Counted from the first letter of the stretch, positions 35,124-44,595 are shown. The stretch: 64,000 bases of DNA from G963923955 sp963923955 (GCA_963923955.1 OZ000552.1:930001-994000), one strand, 5' to 3'. The notes: a model not told the origin generated them from the letters alone. Made by a program: numbers and translations.

Positions 35124-36704
35124 ATGTATAAAATCCGCATAAAACTAAAGCAATCCGCCGCCGCACCCCGAAAAAGCGAGATCGCCGGGCATACGGCCTG
35201 GATTGCGCTGCTCTCCCAAGAGCAAGAGGCAAACTCAAGGCGCTGGCCGTACTCCGCAAAATTACTGGCGCGCTGGGCCACGCAACAAAACCGCGGCGGC
35301 GGCACGGAAGTGCTGGGTTTTGATCTGCCCAATGAGGTCGGCACCCATGTCTCTTACGCCTGCATCAAGCCCGACATAGGCAGCTTTGAACTCTTGGGCA
35401 TCGCCCGTCGGCTCTTTGCCGCCCACCGAGAACGCGCCTTATCCTCGCTGTTGGTCAGCATTGCCGGCTTTGATGAAAAGACCACCGAGCGCCTGGCTGA
35501 GGCGCTGCTGGCGGCAATCTATGCCGGCAGTGCGCAGATGCCGAATTACAAGAGTGGGCAAAAGCGCAGCACAAAATTGCGCGAGATACACCTGTATGGG
35601 ATAGAGGCCGAGCATGGCTTTGCCAGAACCCGCTGCGAGGGGGAGGGCAATGCGCTGGCGCGTTATCTTAGCTGCCTGCCGCCGAACGAGCTGGGCCCGG
35701 CGGCTTATCTTAAGATCTTGCAGACGCTCAGCAAGGAGCAGGATTGGCAACTGGAATTCTATGACATCGCCGCCTTAAAAGAGAAAAAGGCGGGCGCGTT
35801 CTTGGCGGTCGCCCAGGCGAGCGCCGAGCAGGACGCCGGCATCGCCCGCCTGTCGTATCAGCCGCCGGAAGGCCAGCCGCCCCAAGATCAGACGCAGACG
35901 CAGCAGACGCAAAGGGTCGGCGGCAAGCTGAAAGAAATCTTGCTGGGGGAGCCAGCCGGGGCCAGGCAGAAAAAACTGGTGCTGGCCGGCAAGGGCATTT
36001 GTTATGACACCGGCGGCACCAATCTGAAATCCGCCAAGCACATGTACGGCATGCACGAGGACATGCAGGGCAGCGCCGTGGCCTTAGGCAGCTTCCTGGC
36101 CTTGAGCCAGCAGAGAGTGGATTTTGCCGTGGAATGCTGGCTGGCGCTGGCCACCAACCACATCGGCCCGAAGGCGTACAAGCCGAATGACGTCATCAGG
36201 GCCGCGGACGGCAGCAGCATCGAGATCGTGCATACCGATGCGGAGGGGCGCATGGTGCTGGCCGATACCTTAGTGCTGGCATCAAGAGAAAGGCCCGCCC
36301 TGATCATTGATTATGCCACGCTCACCGGCGCCTGTGTGCAGGCACTAGGTACGGGCTACAGCGGCGTCTTCACCAACCGCGATGTGTATATGCCGAGCCT
36401 GATCCAGGCCGGCCGGGACAGCGGCGAGCGCATCTGGCCCTTCCCGCTGGATGCGGATTATGACAAGGGCTTGCAGAGCAACATTGCCGATGTGAAACAG
36501 TGCGCCCTGGAGGCAGAGGCCGATCACATCTTGGCGGCGCGGTTCCTACAACGCTTCGTGAAACACAACACGCCGTGGATACATATTGATCTGGCCGCCG
36601 GCAACAACAAGGGCGGGCTGGCGCATGTGCCAACGGATACAACGGGCTTTGGCGTGCGCTATACGCTTAACCTGTTATTAGACAAAGAAATCTTCAGAAC
36701 GTAA
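35124..36704 (+). CDS. pepA: M17 leucyl aminopeptidase family protein
   Basis: The 526-residue di-metal aminopeptidase has the catalytic domain in the second half: GKGICYDTGGTNLK (metal-binding Lys and Asp), MHEDMQGSA (Asp), and the family signature HTDAEGRMVLAD with metal Asp and Glu and catalytic Arg. It has a longer, divergent N-terminal part and a Gln/Thr-rich insert (PPQDQTQTQQTQR) before the catalytic domain. It releases N-terminal residues from peptides in the cytoplasm. Pgl follows 14 bases later. Confidence 0.9.
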   Translation: MYKIRIKLKQSAAAPRKSEIAGHTAWIALLSQEQEANSRRWPYSAKLLARWATQQNRGGGTEVLGFDLPNEVGTHVSYACIKPDIGSFELLGIARRLFAAHRERALSSLLVSIAGFDEKTTERLAEALLAAIYAGSAQMPNYKSGQKRSTKLREIHLYGIEAEHGFARTRCEGEGNALARYLSCLPPNELGPAAYLKILQTLSKEQDWQLEFYDIAALKEKKAGAFLAVAQASAEQDAGIARLSYQPPEGQPPQDQTQTQQTQRVGGKLKEILLGEPAGARQKKLVLAGKGICYDTGGTNLKSAKHMYGMHEDMQGSAVALGSFLALSQQRVDFAVECWLALATNHIGPKAYKPNDVIRAADGSSIEIVHTDAEGRMVLADTLVLASRERPALIIDYATLTGACVQALGTGYSGVFTNRDVYMPSLIQAGRDSGERIWPFPLDADYDKGLQSNIADVKQCALEAEADHILAARFLQRFVKHNTPWIHIDLAAGNNKGGLAHVPTDTTGFGVRYTLNLLLDKEIFRT

Positions 36705-36718
36705 ATGAGTAGCCAACC

Positions 36719-37429
36719 ATGCCTTATGAACTAAAACAATTTCCGGACAGAAAGACACTCTATGAAGCAATCACCGCCGCGCTGTATGTGGAACTGAGCA
36801 AGGCGCTGGCGGGCGAGGATAATGTCGGCCTGGTTGTGCCGGGCGGGAAGACGCCGATACCGATCTTTGATCGCCTATCCGGCATGGAATTAAAGTGGTC
36901 GGATATCTGGGTAACCTTAACCGATGAGCGCTGGGTGGATACGGCCAACGAGGCCAGTAATGAAGGCATGCTGCGAGGTGCCTTCCTGCAAAACAAGGCA
37001 AGCGCGGCGCGCTTCATCCCCTTATATACCGGCGATGCGAGTCCCGATGCGGCCGAGGTGGTTGTGCATAACCGGCTGTCGGTCTTTCCCTGGCACAACA
37101 TGATCTGCATGTTAGGGATGGGCAATGACGGGCACATCGCCTCGCTGTTTCCGAATAATCCCGGCTTAGACCGAGCCATTAAACTGGAAGAGAAGATGAT
37201 CTGCATGGCCCAGCGGCCCGAGCCCCTGCCGGAGGAAGCACCCTATGAGCGCATGACCCTGACTTTATCGGCCCTGTTGAGCGCGCACAAGCTCTATCTG
37301 GTCATGGTGGGCGAGGGCAAGGTGCAAACACTGGAGCAGGCCGAAGAGGGCTTTGCCATTCATGAGATGCCGGTGCGGGGTGTGTTGCAACAGGCGATTA
37401 CGCCGGTGCAGGTCTATTGGGCGCCGTAG
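36719..37429 (+). CDS. pgl: 6-phosphogluconolactonase
   Basis: The 236-residue SugarP-isomerase-fold enzyme hydrolyses 6-phosphogluconolactone in the oxidative pentose phosphate or Entner-Doudoroff route. Signatures are LVVPGGKTPIPIFDRLS, WVTLTDERWV, and the catalytic MGNDGHIASLFPN, all intact. It lies 14 bases after pepA, with no zwf or edd adjacent in the window. It is convergent with the gntR-type gene, and 61 bases without a gene separate the two. Confidence 0.93.
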   Translation: MPYELKQFPDRKTLYEAITAALYVELSKALAGEDNVGLVVPGGKTPIPIFDRLSGMELKWSDIWVTLTDERWVDTANEASNEGMLRGAFLQNKASAARFIPLYTGDASPDAAEVVVHNRLSVFPWHNMICMLGMGNDGHIASLFPNNPGLDRAIKLEEKMICMAQRPEPLPEEAPYERMTLTLSALLSAHKLYLVMVGEGKVQTLEQAEEGFAIHEMPVRGVLQQAITPVQVYWAP

Positions 37430-37490
37430 GTTTTTTTCAATGCCTTAGCCGCCGCAGAAATATGCTAACAAGCGCGTTTTGCCTGCCGCA

Positions 37491-38231
37491 TCAAATCTGG
37501 CTCTTGGTAACGAACACATAGGAATCCGCGCGGTAATAGGAGTTGGTATATTCGACCACCCGGCCGTCTGCGATCACGCCGTGGCGTTCAATGTGAAGAA
37601 TGGCCGCATGTAGGGGAATATCCAGCATGGCCGCCTGCGCCTTATTGGCGCTTATCGCCTTAATTCTCTGCACGGCGCTGCTTGGTCGGCATCCCGCCTG
37701 CGCCATATCCTGATACAGTGACTCACCGATATTATCCGCATCAGGCAGCACACTCTCAGGCACCAGCACGACCTCATAGGCAATGGCCAGATCATTGGCA
37801 AAACGCACCCGTTGAATCTGCACCACCTCCTGGCCCGCCCCAAGCCCGAAGATCAGATCAAGGTGCGCATCGGGTGCTAGGCGTTTTACCTCTACCGTTT
37901 TAGAGCGCGGCGTGAGGCGGTATTTCACCATATCCTCTGAAAAGGAAGAGATGCTAAATAGCGATTTCTCAATGCTCTTGGCAACGAAGGTACCGGCCCC
38001 GTGCCGCCGCTCCAGTACGCCGTCTTCGAGCAGCACTGCAAAGGCCTTTCTTACGGTAACGCGGGAAATGCCCAGCTTCTCCGCCAGCTCCCGCTCGCTC
38101 GGGATGAGCTCACCGGGGCCGACAACGCCCCTTGTAACACACTGCGTGATGGTCTCGAACAGGCGGCGGTACTTCGGCCGCAGGGCACGTTTTGCCGAGA
38201 AGACTTCCAGGATTGCATCAATGGCTACCAT
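37491..38231 (-). CDS. GntR/HutC family transcriptional regulator
   Basis: The 246-residue repressor-type protein has an N-terminal GntR winged helix (about residues 28-90, GELIPSERELAEKLGISRVTVRKAFAVLLEDGVLERRHGAGTFVA) and a C-terminal UTRA effector domain ending EYTNSYYRADSYVFVTKSQ, typical of sensors of phosphosugars such as NagR. It is divergent from the TonB receptor and the glycan locus, which it probably controls. A long perfect inverted repeat lies 141-167 bases upstream of its start. Its first ~20 codons are duplicated in front of the FAD oxidoreductase gene (50902). Confidence 0.9.
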   Translation of the reverse strand: MVAIDAILEVFSAKRALRPKYRRLFETITQCVTRGVVGPGELIPSERELAEKLGISRVTVRKAFAVLLEDGVLERRHGAGTFVAKSIEKSLFSISSFSEDMVKYRLTPRSKTVEVKRLAPDAHLDLIFGLGAGQEVVQIQRVRFANDLAIAYEVVLVPESVLPDADNIGESLYQDMAQAGCRPSSAVQRIKAISANKAQAAMLDIPLHAAILHIERHGVIADGRVVEYTNSYYRADSYVFVTKSQI

Positions 38232-38371
38232 GATGGGGATGGGTTTCCGTTTCTTTTAAGGTGTGCGCCATTAAAAACCAATAGAGAAAAATTTCAAGAC
38301 CACCAATGCCGCCGCAACAGCTAAAACTGATGGCCGTAAAACCAGAAATAATACCAATAAATAAACTGGCA

Positions 38372-38398
38372 TGATTTGACTAAAATCTAGTCAAATCA
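38372..38398. promoter_or_regulatory. 27-bp perfect inverted repeat, probable GntR operator
   Basis: Arms TGATTTGACTA and TAGTCAAATCA (11 bp each, perfect) flank the 5-base spacer AAATC. It lies in the 452-base divergent region between the gntR-type gene and the TonB receptor. Size and symmetry fit a dimeric GntR-family binding site, but the regulator has not been shown to bind it. Each arm also contains TTGACT, a possible -35 element on either strand, for which I see no good -10. Confidence 0.6.
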
Positions 38399-38502
38399 AT
38401 GTTTTAGCTGAAATTCCTCAGGTAGATGAAGAACTTTCGTTGTGCTGATGCGACAATCGTGCCACAAAAACAAAATATTTTTCATTTTTTACAACAAAAT
38501 CC

Positions 38503-38531
38503 TTGCTTATGAGCAAAGGGGCTTCTATAGT
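38503..38531 (+). promoter_or_regulatory. sigma70-type promoter of the TonB receptor gene
   Basis: TTGCTT and TATAGT are separated by exactly 17 bases, each matching the consensus at four of six and five of six positions. The start of transcription would be near 38538, leaving a leader of about 145 bases before the ATG at 38684. The palindromic element lies about 105 bases upstream. Confidence 0.6.
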
Positions 38532-38683
38532 TGGCATCATTACTGGCATTAAGTGGTATTAAAATGCTGTCCGGCAATCGCCTTAAAGTATCGTTATGAC
38601 GGCTCTATTGATTGGGCAGTTCTATGTTACCAAAACCCGACCGGTGCGCACCGGCCCACAGCAAACCTAAGAGGCAAAGACTG

Positions 38684-41512
38684 ATGAACATAAGTAAAAA
38701 ATCGCAGATGATAATCCCCCCCCCCCCCCCGCAAAAGCGGCAAGTCAGCAAGGCATGGCTGAAAAGCGTCCTGACGGGGCTTTTCTTGGCAGTGCTCGCC
38801 CTCACCGGCGCGGCCTGGGCACAAGAGGGCGATGAGCCTGTGCTGGAGACCATCGTGGTCAGGGGCATCAAGGGCTCGCTGGGCGAGGCCTTAGATACCA
38901 AGCGCGACTCCTCCTCCATCGTGGATGCCATCAACGCTGAAGACATCGGCAAGTTTCCAGATCAGAATGTGGCGGAATCCTTATCGCGGGTGTCCGGGGT
39001 TACCATCACACGGGATTTTGGCGAAGGGGAAAAGGTCTCCATCCGCGGCACACAAACCAACCAGAACAGAACGCTGCTCAACGGGGTTTCAGTCGCCTCC
39101 ACAGACTGGTTCACGCTTGATTTGCCCTCGCGCGGCTTCAATTTCCTGATCCTGCCTTCCAATCTCGTGCAATCGCTTGAGGTGTATAAATCGCCGCAGG
39201 CCAGCCTGCAAGAAGGCTCGCTGGGCGGTACGGTCGTCTTGAACACGAGAAAGCCGTTGGATCTGGCACCGTTCACCTTCTCCCTGCAAGTCGAGGGCCA
39301 GTATTCCGACAATGCGGACAAGATTGACCCGCAGGTGTCCGGGCTTGCCTCGTGGAAAAACGAGGCCGACACCATCGGTGCGCTGTTTTCCTATACGCGC
39401 CAGGAAAGGAACCTGAACCGCTTTGGCCGCGAGGTGATCACCTTCCAGCCGCCGGCGGATAATGGCACGGATTTCTGGCTGCCGCGCCTGATCGGCGAGA
39501 CGGATTTCCGGCAGGAGCGGACGCGCGAGACCTTCTTCGGCTCGCTGCAGTGGGCACCAAATGCGCAATTTGAGGCGACATTTAATGTGCTGGATACCAC
39601 GCTGGATGCAAATAATATCAACCAGAACAACCTTGCGACCATCGGCTCAGACGGTGCGGTGGTTGATGTTGCCTCCATTGCCACGTCCGGGGCCGGCATT
39701 GAGCAGGGGGTGGTTGGCGCCACGGTGGATGCGACCCCCAGCGGGGCCGGTGCGCGCCTGCAGGCCTTTGATCGCATCTCCAGCATTGATACGCAGTCTT
39801 ATGATCTGGAAGCATCTTGGAATAACTATGGCATCAGGGTCACCGGCAGGCTTGGGCGCACGAAGTCCGAAGGCGGCGCGCCGGATGAGCGCTACTGGGG
39901 CTTTACGACAGAAAATAGCAAGCGCACGGATGGGGGCGTCATTGACAAGTTGACCTTCGATCAGAATCTGAACCTCGGCTTCATCACCGCCGCCGATAGC
40001 GCCGAGACCGATGCGCAATTTCGCGGACGACCCTTTGAGTTCGCCAACGCCCGCTCTACCATCAATCGCGAAGAGGAGGATTACTTCGGACTGGATTTTG
40101 CCCAAGAGACCGAGCTCGGTGCCTTCAACGGACTCAGCGTGGGTGGTCTGTACCGCAATCGGGAAACCTCTCGGGAGGCGAGCCTGACCGGCTATCACTG
40201 GTATGCTGATGATGATCACATCAGCCTGAGCGGCGACTGGGCCGCTGCGGATAACCTGAAAAGTGATGCAGATCGCTGGTTGAACTTCGGCGGGCCGCTG
40301 GGTGCTTATTTTGGCAGCGACCCCCAAGCGCAGACAGTTGCTGATTTCTCCGCTGGCAAGCGCGGCGAGGACTATACCCTGATCGACTCCAAAACCGGGC
40401 GCGCAGTAGGCACGCCGACAACCGGTGTCATTACTCTTGCACAGTTGAACGATACCTGGGGGGTGAAAGAAAAGAGTTATGCCGGCTATGTTCAGGGCGA
40501 ATTTGCGCTGGGCTCAATCTCCGGCGATGTTGGCGTACGCGTTGTCCGCACCGAGGTATCTTCCACGGGCTATGTCGTTCAGGGCGATGCAAATGGCGCT
40601 GCTGCGCAGATGACGCCCAACGCCAGCCTGTTGGCCACCGCATTCGGGTGTCAACCCGACACCTGTGAAGGCACCCTGACGACGGTGGATAGTTCCTACA
40701 CCGAGGTACTGCCCAACCTGAACCTGTCCTATGACCTGGAGGATGATCTGAAGCTGCGCTTTGCCGCAGCACGGGTGATGTCAAGGCCGGATCCGCAGTC
40801 ACTTGCCCTGCGCGAGAACTTTTTCCGCAACACCGGGAAAGGTACGCGCGGCAATCCGCGGCTTGATCCGATCACGGCCAACCAGTTTGACATCTCGCTG
40901 GAATGGTACTTTGCCGATGATGCCTTGTTGGCCGCTACGTATTTTTACAAGGATGTCTCCGGCAACCTGGTGTCTTCCTTATCCAGCGAGCAGCGCATCG
41001 ACCCCGACAACGGCGATACCATTGATGTGGATTTCTCCACCCCGCAAAACGGTCAGGATGCGACCATCCAGGGCCTCGAGCTGCTTTATCAGCAGCCGCT
41101 CGCCGAGTATTTCGGCGTGGTCGTGAACTATACCTACACCAATGGTGATACCTCGCAGGAGCGCGACCCCATCGGCGTACCCGCATCAGGCATTGTGGTC
41201 GGGGTATCCGATCACATTCTCAACCTGACCGGTTATTACGAGTATGAGCGCCTGGATGCGCGCTTGAGCTATAATTACCGCTCCAGGTATCTAAGCGAAG
41301 GCGTATATTTCGGCTCTGAGATCTGGACTGATAGCTATGGCCAGTTCGATTTTGCCGCCAGTTTTGATGTGACGGATTATGCGGAAATAACCTTTGATGC
41401 GCTTAACCTGATGAATGAGGATGTGGAGCAGTTCCATCTTGATCCGTCCCGGCCATCAAAGTTTTATAATAACGACCGGCGCTTCTCGCTGGGGCTCAAT
41501 GTGAACTTCTGA
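38684..41512 (+). CDS. TonB-dependent receptor (Xanthomonas/Caulobacter type), with C15 tract
   Basis: The 942-residue outer-membrane gated channel probably takes up an oligosaccharide. It has a long signal region (MNISKKSQMIIPPPPPQKR then WLKSVLTGLFLAVLALTGAAWAQ), a TonB box (ETIVVRG), a plug domain (GKFPDQNVAESLSRVSGVTITRD, VSIRGT), and a beta-barrel ending with Phe (GLNVNF). KGSLGEALDTKRDSSSIVDAI is typical of the TIGR01782-type receptors linked to carbohydrate use. I chose the ATG after AAGAGGC; an earlier ATG in frame lacks a ribosome site. The Pro run is coded by C15 (38716-38730), currently in frame. A terminator follows. Confidence 0.93.
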   Translation: MNISKKSQMIIPPPPPQKRQVSKAWLKSVLTGLFLAVLALTGAAWAQEGDEPVLETIVVRGIKGSLGEALDTKRDSSSIVDAINAEDIGKFPDQNVAESLSRVSGVTITRDFGEGEKVSIRGTQTNQNRTLLNGVSVASTDWFTLDLPSRGFNFLILPSNLVQSLEVYKSPQASLQEGSLGGTVVLNTRKPLDLAPFTFSLQVEGQYSDNADKIDPQVSGLASWKNEADTIGALFSYTRQERNLNRFGREVITFQPPADNGTDFWLPRLIGETDFRQERTRETFFGSLQWAPNAQFEATFNVLDTTLDANNINQNNLATIGSDGAVVDVASIATSGAGIEQGVVGATVDATPSGAGARLQAFDRISSIDTQSYDLEASWNNYGIRVTGRLGRTKSEGGAPDERYWGFTTENSKRTDGGVIDKLTFDQNLNLGFITAADSAETDAQFRGRPFEFANARSTINREEEDYFGLDFAQETELGAFNGLSVGGLYRNRETSREASLTGYHWYADDDHISLSGDWAAADNLKSDADRWLNFGGPLGAYFGSDPQAQTVADFSAGKRGEDYTLIDSKTGRAVGTPTTGVITLAQLNDTWGVKEKSYAGYVQGEFALGSISGDVGVRVVRTEVSSTGYVVQGDANGAAAQMTPNASLLATAFGCQPDTCEGTLTTVDSSYTEVLPNLNLSYDLEDDLKLRFAAARVMSRPDPQSLALRENFFRNTGKGTRGNPRLDPITANQFDISLEWYFADDALLAATYFYKDVSGNLVSSLSSEQRIDPDNGDTIDVDFSTPQNGQDATIQGLELLYQQPLAEYFGVVVNYTYTNGDTSQERDPIGVPASGIVVGVSDHILNLTGYYEYERLDARLSYNYRSRYLSEGVYFGSEIWTDSYGQFDFAASFDVTDYAEITFDALNLMNEDVEQFHLDPSRPSKFYNNDRRFSLGLNVNF
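38716..38730 (+). repeat. homopolymeric C15 tract in the receptor signal region
   Basis: Fifteen consecutive C encode the run of prolines at residues 12-16 of the TonB receptor, before the hydrophobic signal core. Tracts of this length slip in replication, so a loss or gain of one C would shut off the receptor. The sequence as given is in the ON frame. Confidence 0.85.
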
Positions 41513-41538
41513 CAATAAAAGTAGTTCCCCCGTTACTG

Positions 41539-41572
41539 CCCAGAGGAGAGCCGTTCTCCTCCGGGCTTTTTT
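41539..41572 (+). terminator. Rho-independent terminator after the TonB receptor
   Basis: CCCAGAGGAGAG, a CCG loop and TTCTCCTCCGGG make a GC-rich hairpin with one mismatch, followed by C and six T. It lies 26 bases after the receptor stop and ends that transcript before nanE. Confidence 0.8.
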
Positions 41573-41627
41573 ATGGCGGCTGACTTAATCAGAACTGCCT
41601 TTATCAACGAATTCATAAGAGGAGCAA

Positions 41628-42365
41628 GTGCAAAGGTTTACGCTTGAGGAATTGGACGGGCTCGTGAACGGCGGCATCATCGTTTCCTGTCAGCCGGTTG
41701 CTGGCGGCCCCCTGGATAAAGATGAAATTGTCACTGCGATGGCCCTGGCATGTGTTGACGGTGGAGCCAGGGCCTTACGAATAGAGGGGGCCGGGAGGGT
41801 TTCAGCCGTCAGGCATGTGTCTGAAGTTCCCATCATCGGCATCATCAAGCGCGAACTTCCCGGCAGCGATGTACGAATTACCCCGACCGTGGATGATGTT
41901 GAAGAGTTAATACGTGCCGGCGCGGACATCATTGCCTTTGATTCCACGGATCGTGTTCGGCCGGTTTCTCGTGATGCCCTGGTAGATCATATCATTGCCA
42001 ATCATTGTCTCGCGATGGCGGACTGTGCCGATATTGAAGATGTGAAAACCGCATGCAGCCTCGGCGCTCAGTTTATCGGCACGACCTTATCCGGCTATAC
42101 CAGCCTTAAGACACCCGATGAGCCGGATTTTGCCTTTCTGGCCGGGGCGGTTGAGATTGCGCCACGCGTGATCGCCGAAGGCCGATATAACACGGTAAGC
42201 CGCGCCCGGAAGGCGGCCCGGCTTGGTGCCTGGGCGGTTACCGTCGGCACTGCGCTTACTCGTCTTGAAACGATGACACGCTGGTTCGTAGAGGGCGTTG
42301 CTAACTCGCATCCTGAAACAGATAATTTGCTTGCGTATAATAAAAGTAGAGAAGCAAGATTGTAA
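41628..42365 (+). CDS. nanE: N-acetylmannosamine-6-phosphate 2-epimerase (NanE-type)
   Basis: The 245-residue TIM-barrel enzyme converts ManNAc-6-phosphate to GlcNAc-6-phosphate. It shows the family start GGIIVSCQPVAGGPLDKDEIVTAMALA, GARALRIEGAGRVSAVR, PIIGIIKRELPGSDVRITPT (catalytic Lys), ADIIAFDSTDRVRP and VIAEGRYNT. The GTG start follows AGAGGAG. It heads the rightward sugar operon; the binding-protein gene begins 7 bases on. With the ROK kinase downstream it implies use of ManNAc or an epimerisable aminosugar, although nanA, nagA and nagB are not in the window. Confidence 0.9.
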   Translation: MQRFTLEELDGLVNGGIIVSCQPVAGGPLDKDEIVTAMALACVDGGARALRIEGAGRVSAVRHVSEVPIIGIIKRELPGSDVRITPTVDDVEELIRAGADIIAFDSTDRVRPVSRDALVDHIIANHCLAMADCADIEDVKTACSLGAQFIGTTLSGYTSLKTPDEPDFAFLAGAVEIAPRVIAEGRYNTVSRARKAARLGAWAVTVGTALTRLETMTRWFVEGVANSHPETDNLLAYNKSREARL

Positions 42366-42371
42366 GCTCAC

Positions 42372-43643
42372 ATGCCACACAGACTTACTCTCATTCTTGT
42401 TTCAATATCTTTAGCTGCAATTACTCTGCATCTATTCAACAACAATACCCCTAACAATTCAGATAGTATCGAAATTGAATTCTGGACGATGCAATTATCG
42501 CCCATATTGGATGATTACATCACTTCATCCATCGCGGAATATGAACAGGAGAATCCGGGCGTCAGCATCAAATGGGTGGATGTGGCCTGGGCCGACATGG
42601 AGCGTAAGCTGCTCTCTTCAGTCGCAGCCGGGACTTCCCCGGATGTTGCTAACTTAAATCCACAATTCTCTTCAAAGCTGGCTGAGTTTGATGCCTTGTT
42701 GGACCCGACTGCATTCCTGAGCGCGGAGACGATCTCTGATTACAACCCATCGGTGTGGGATTCAAACAGGCTTAATGGGAAATATTTCGGCGTTCCGTGG
42801 TATCTCTCGACAAGTGTTGCGATTTACAATCATTCAATTTTTGCAGCCGCAGGCACTGCTTTTCCTGAAGCACTGGATGAGATCCCAGCCATAGGCCGCA
42901 CCATCAAGGAAGTAACGGGAAAGTACACCTACTTTCCCGGTTTTGACGGTGGCGAGCCAATGGAAAATTATGTCCTTCTGGGTGGGCAGATAAGTAATAA
43001 GCTGCCCGGCTTTGGACTAACTGCAAGCGCTGTTAAAGAGCTTTTTGCATACTATGCGGCACTTTATGAGAGTGGTGCCGTACCGCCATCGGTCCTGATC
43101 GAGGGGCATCAAAAGGCGGTTGATTTGTTTCAGTCCGGCGAGTTAGCGATGCTGTTAAGCGGCATGCAGATGCTGCGCACCATCGAGCTCAATGCACCTG
43201 AGTTGGCCGATAGTATAAGCGTTCGCGCGCACCCAAACGCTGATGAGGGACAAACCAATATTGCGGCCATGAATCTGGTGGTGCCCGCACAGTCGGACTA
43301 TCCAGAGGCGGCGTTTGATTTTATATCGTTTATGACATCGCCAGAAAAACAAACTGAGATGGCCAAGCTGGTGCCAATTCTGCCTTCTACTCCAGGCAGC
43401 TTTCGCGATCCCTTTTTCGCGCTAAGCGACCCGGATGATAAATTTCAATTAGCAAGGGCGCTTTCAATAGAACAGATTAAAGGAGGACGCGTTCTCTTGC
43501 CTCCCCTGAGAAACTATTCCAGACTGCGGACGTCTTTTGTGTTGCAGACCCAAAGGGTGATGATCAGTGAGGTGTCGGTCCAGGATGGAACTGATGCGCT
43601 ACTCAAAGATTGGAGAAATATCTCAGGATGGGCACATGAGTAA
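42372..43643 (+). CDS. sugar ABC transporter substrate-binding protein
   Basis: The 423-residue periplasmic protein of the MalE/UgpB type (family 1 extracellular solute-binding) has an N-terminal hydrophobic segment (LTLILVSISLAAITLHLF) as a signal or anchor, without a clear lipobox. The mature start IEIEFWTMQLSPILDDYITSSIAEYEQENPGVSIKWVDVAW and AGTSPDVANLNPQFSSKLAEF are typical of the family, as is GEPMENY. It binds the oligosaccharide for the permeases downstream. It overlaps the ROK kinase by eight bases. Confidence 0.93.
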   Translation: MPHRLTLILVSISLAAITLHLFNNNTPNNSDSIEIEFWTMQLSPILDDYITSSIAEYEQENPGVSIKWVDVAWADMERKLLSSVAAGTSPDVANLNPQFSSKLAEFDALLDPTAFLSAETISDYNPSVWDSNRLNGKYFGVPWYLSTSVAIYNHSIFAAAGTAFPEALDEIPAIGRTIKEVTGKYTYFPGFDGGEPMENYVLLGGQISNKLPGFGLTASAVKELFAYYAALYESGAVPPSVLIEGHQKAVDLFQSGELAMLLSGMQMLRTIELNAPELADSISVRAHPNADEGQTNIAAMNLVVPAQSDYPEAAFDFISFMTSPEKQTEMAKLVPILPSTPGSFRDPFFALSDPDDKFQLARALSIEQIKGGRVLLPPLRNYSRLRTSFVLQTQRVMISEVSVQDGTDALLKDWRNISGWAHE

Positions 43644-44595
43644 CGCGATCCTTTCCTATGATATTGGCGGCACAAAGATCAAATCCGGCCTGGTGAGGCA
43701 ATCTGGTGAAGTTATCGATCAAGCTACAACATCTTCCCAGGCAAGCACCGGGCCATTAGGAATCATGGCGGCGGCTGATTCCATCACCGGGCCCTTGCTG
43801 GCGCGCAATCCGACTGTGAAAGTTTGCGCCGGAGCCGTTGCAACCGGCGGCGTGGTTGACAAGGAACAGGGCATCATCGGCACGGCGGTCGATTTTATGC
43901 CCGGTTGGGGGGGATTTGAGATTGAAAAGGCGTTCCGGGAGTTAGTGGGGCACCAAGTCCAGATCGATAATGACGGAAACTGTGCGCTATTTGCCGAGAT
44001 TAAATCGCAGCATCTCGATGACAAGGATGCGGTTTTACTCGCACTTGGTACCGGCTTGGGTGGAGCTCTTTATTTAGATGGAAGCGTGCGCGTCGGCGCA
44101 TCAGCGTTGGCGGGACATTTCGGACAAACACTTGTCGGGGGATTGTCGGCTGCGGAAGAGTGGCAACAACTTGAAACATTTCTCTCCGGCAGCGGATTGG
44201 CCAACATGGCGCAACATATTGTTAGTGAGCATGATCTCAACGACGATCCTGAACAGTTGTTTCCGGATGGCCATGCCGTGCTTTCGGCTCTTCCCCATAG
44301 CGACATAGCAAAAACAGCCTTGTCACGTTGGACTCGGCTCCTTGCGAGAACATGCCACAATATTCAATGGAGTTACGATCCCGATACAATCATCATCGGC
44401 GGCGGCATGGTGGAAGCTAAATCGCTCTGGTGGTCTGAATTTCAGCAGTCTCTATGCAATGTAAATAAACGCTTTCGATTGCCCCGACAAATGGATGTCA
44501 GGCCTGCTCAACTGGGCAACAACGCTGCTATGGTTGGCGCTGCATTGATGGCCTGGGCGCAGTTGGAGATGTCGGGTTATGACTATTCGGCGTAG
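43636..44595 (+). CDS. ROK family sugar kinase
   Basis: The 319-residue cytoplasmic kinase begins with the phosphate-binding ILSYDIGGTKIKSGLV and carries DNDGNCALFAE (catalytic Asp) and LALGTGLGGALYLDGS. The substrate is probably ManNAc or a hexose given nanE and GH38 nearby. ROK enzymes normally bind zinc through Cys residues after 'GH'; here the region GHFGQTLVGGLSAAEEW has His but no Cys, so the zinc site is lost. I chose the ATG beginning MSNAIL; the frame runs upstream into the binding-protein gene. It overlaps the permease by 17 bases. Confidence 0.88.
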   Translation: MSNAILSYDIGGTKIKSGLVRQSGEVIDQATTSSQASTGPLGIMAAADSITGPLLARNPTVKVCAGAVATGGVVDKEQGIIGTAVDFMPGWGGFEIEKAFRELVGHQVQIDNDGNCALFAEIKSQHLDDKDAVLLALGTGLGGALYLDGSVRVGASALAGHFGQTLVGGLSAAEEWQQLETFLSGSGLANMAQHIVSEHDLNDDPEQLFPDGHAVLSALPHSDIAKTALSRWTRLLARTCHNIQWSYDPDTIIIGGGMVEAKSLWWSEFQQSLCNVNKRFRLPRQMDVRPAQLGNNAAMVGAALMAWAQLEMSGYDYSA

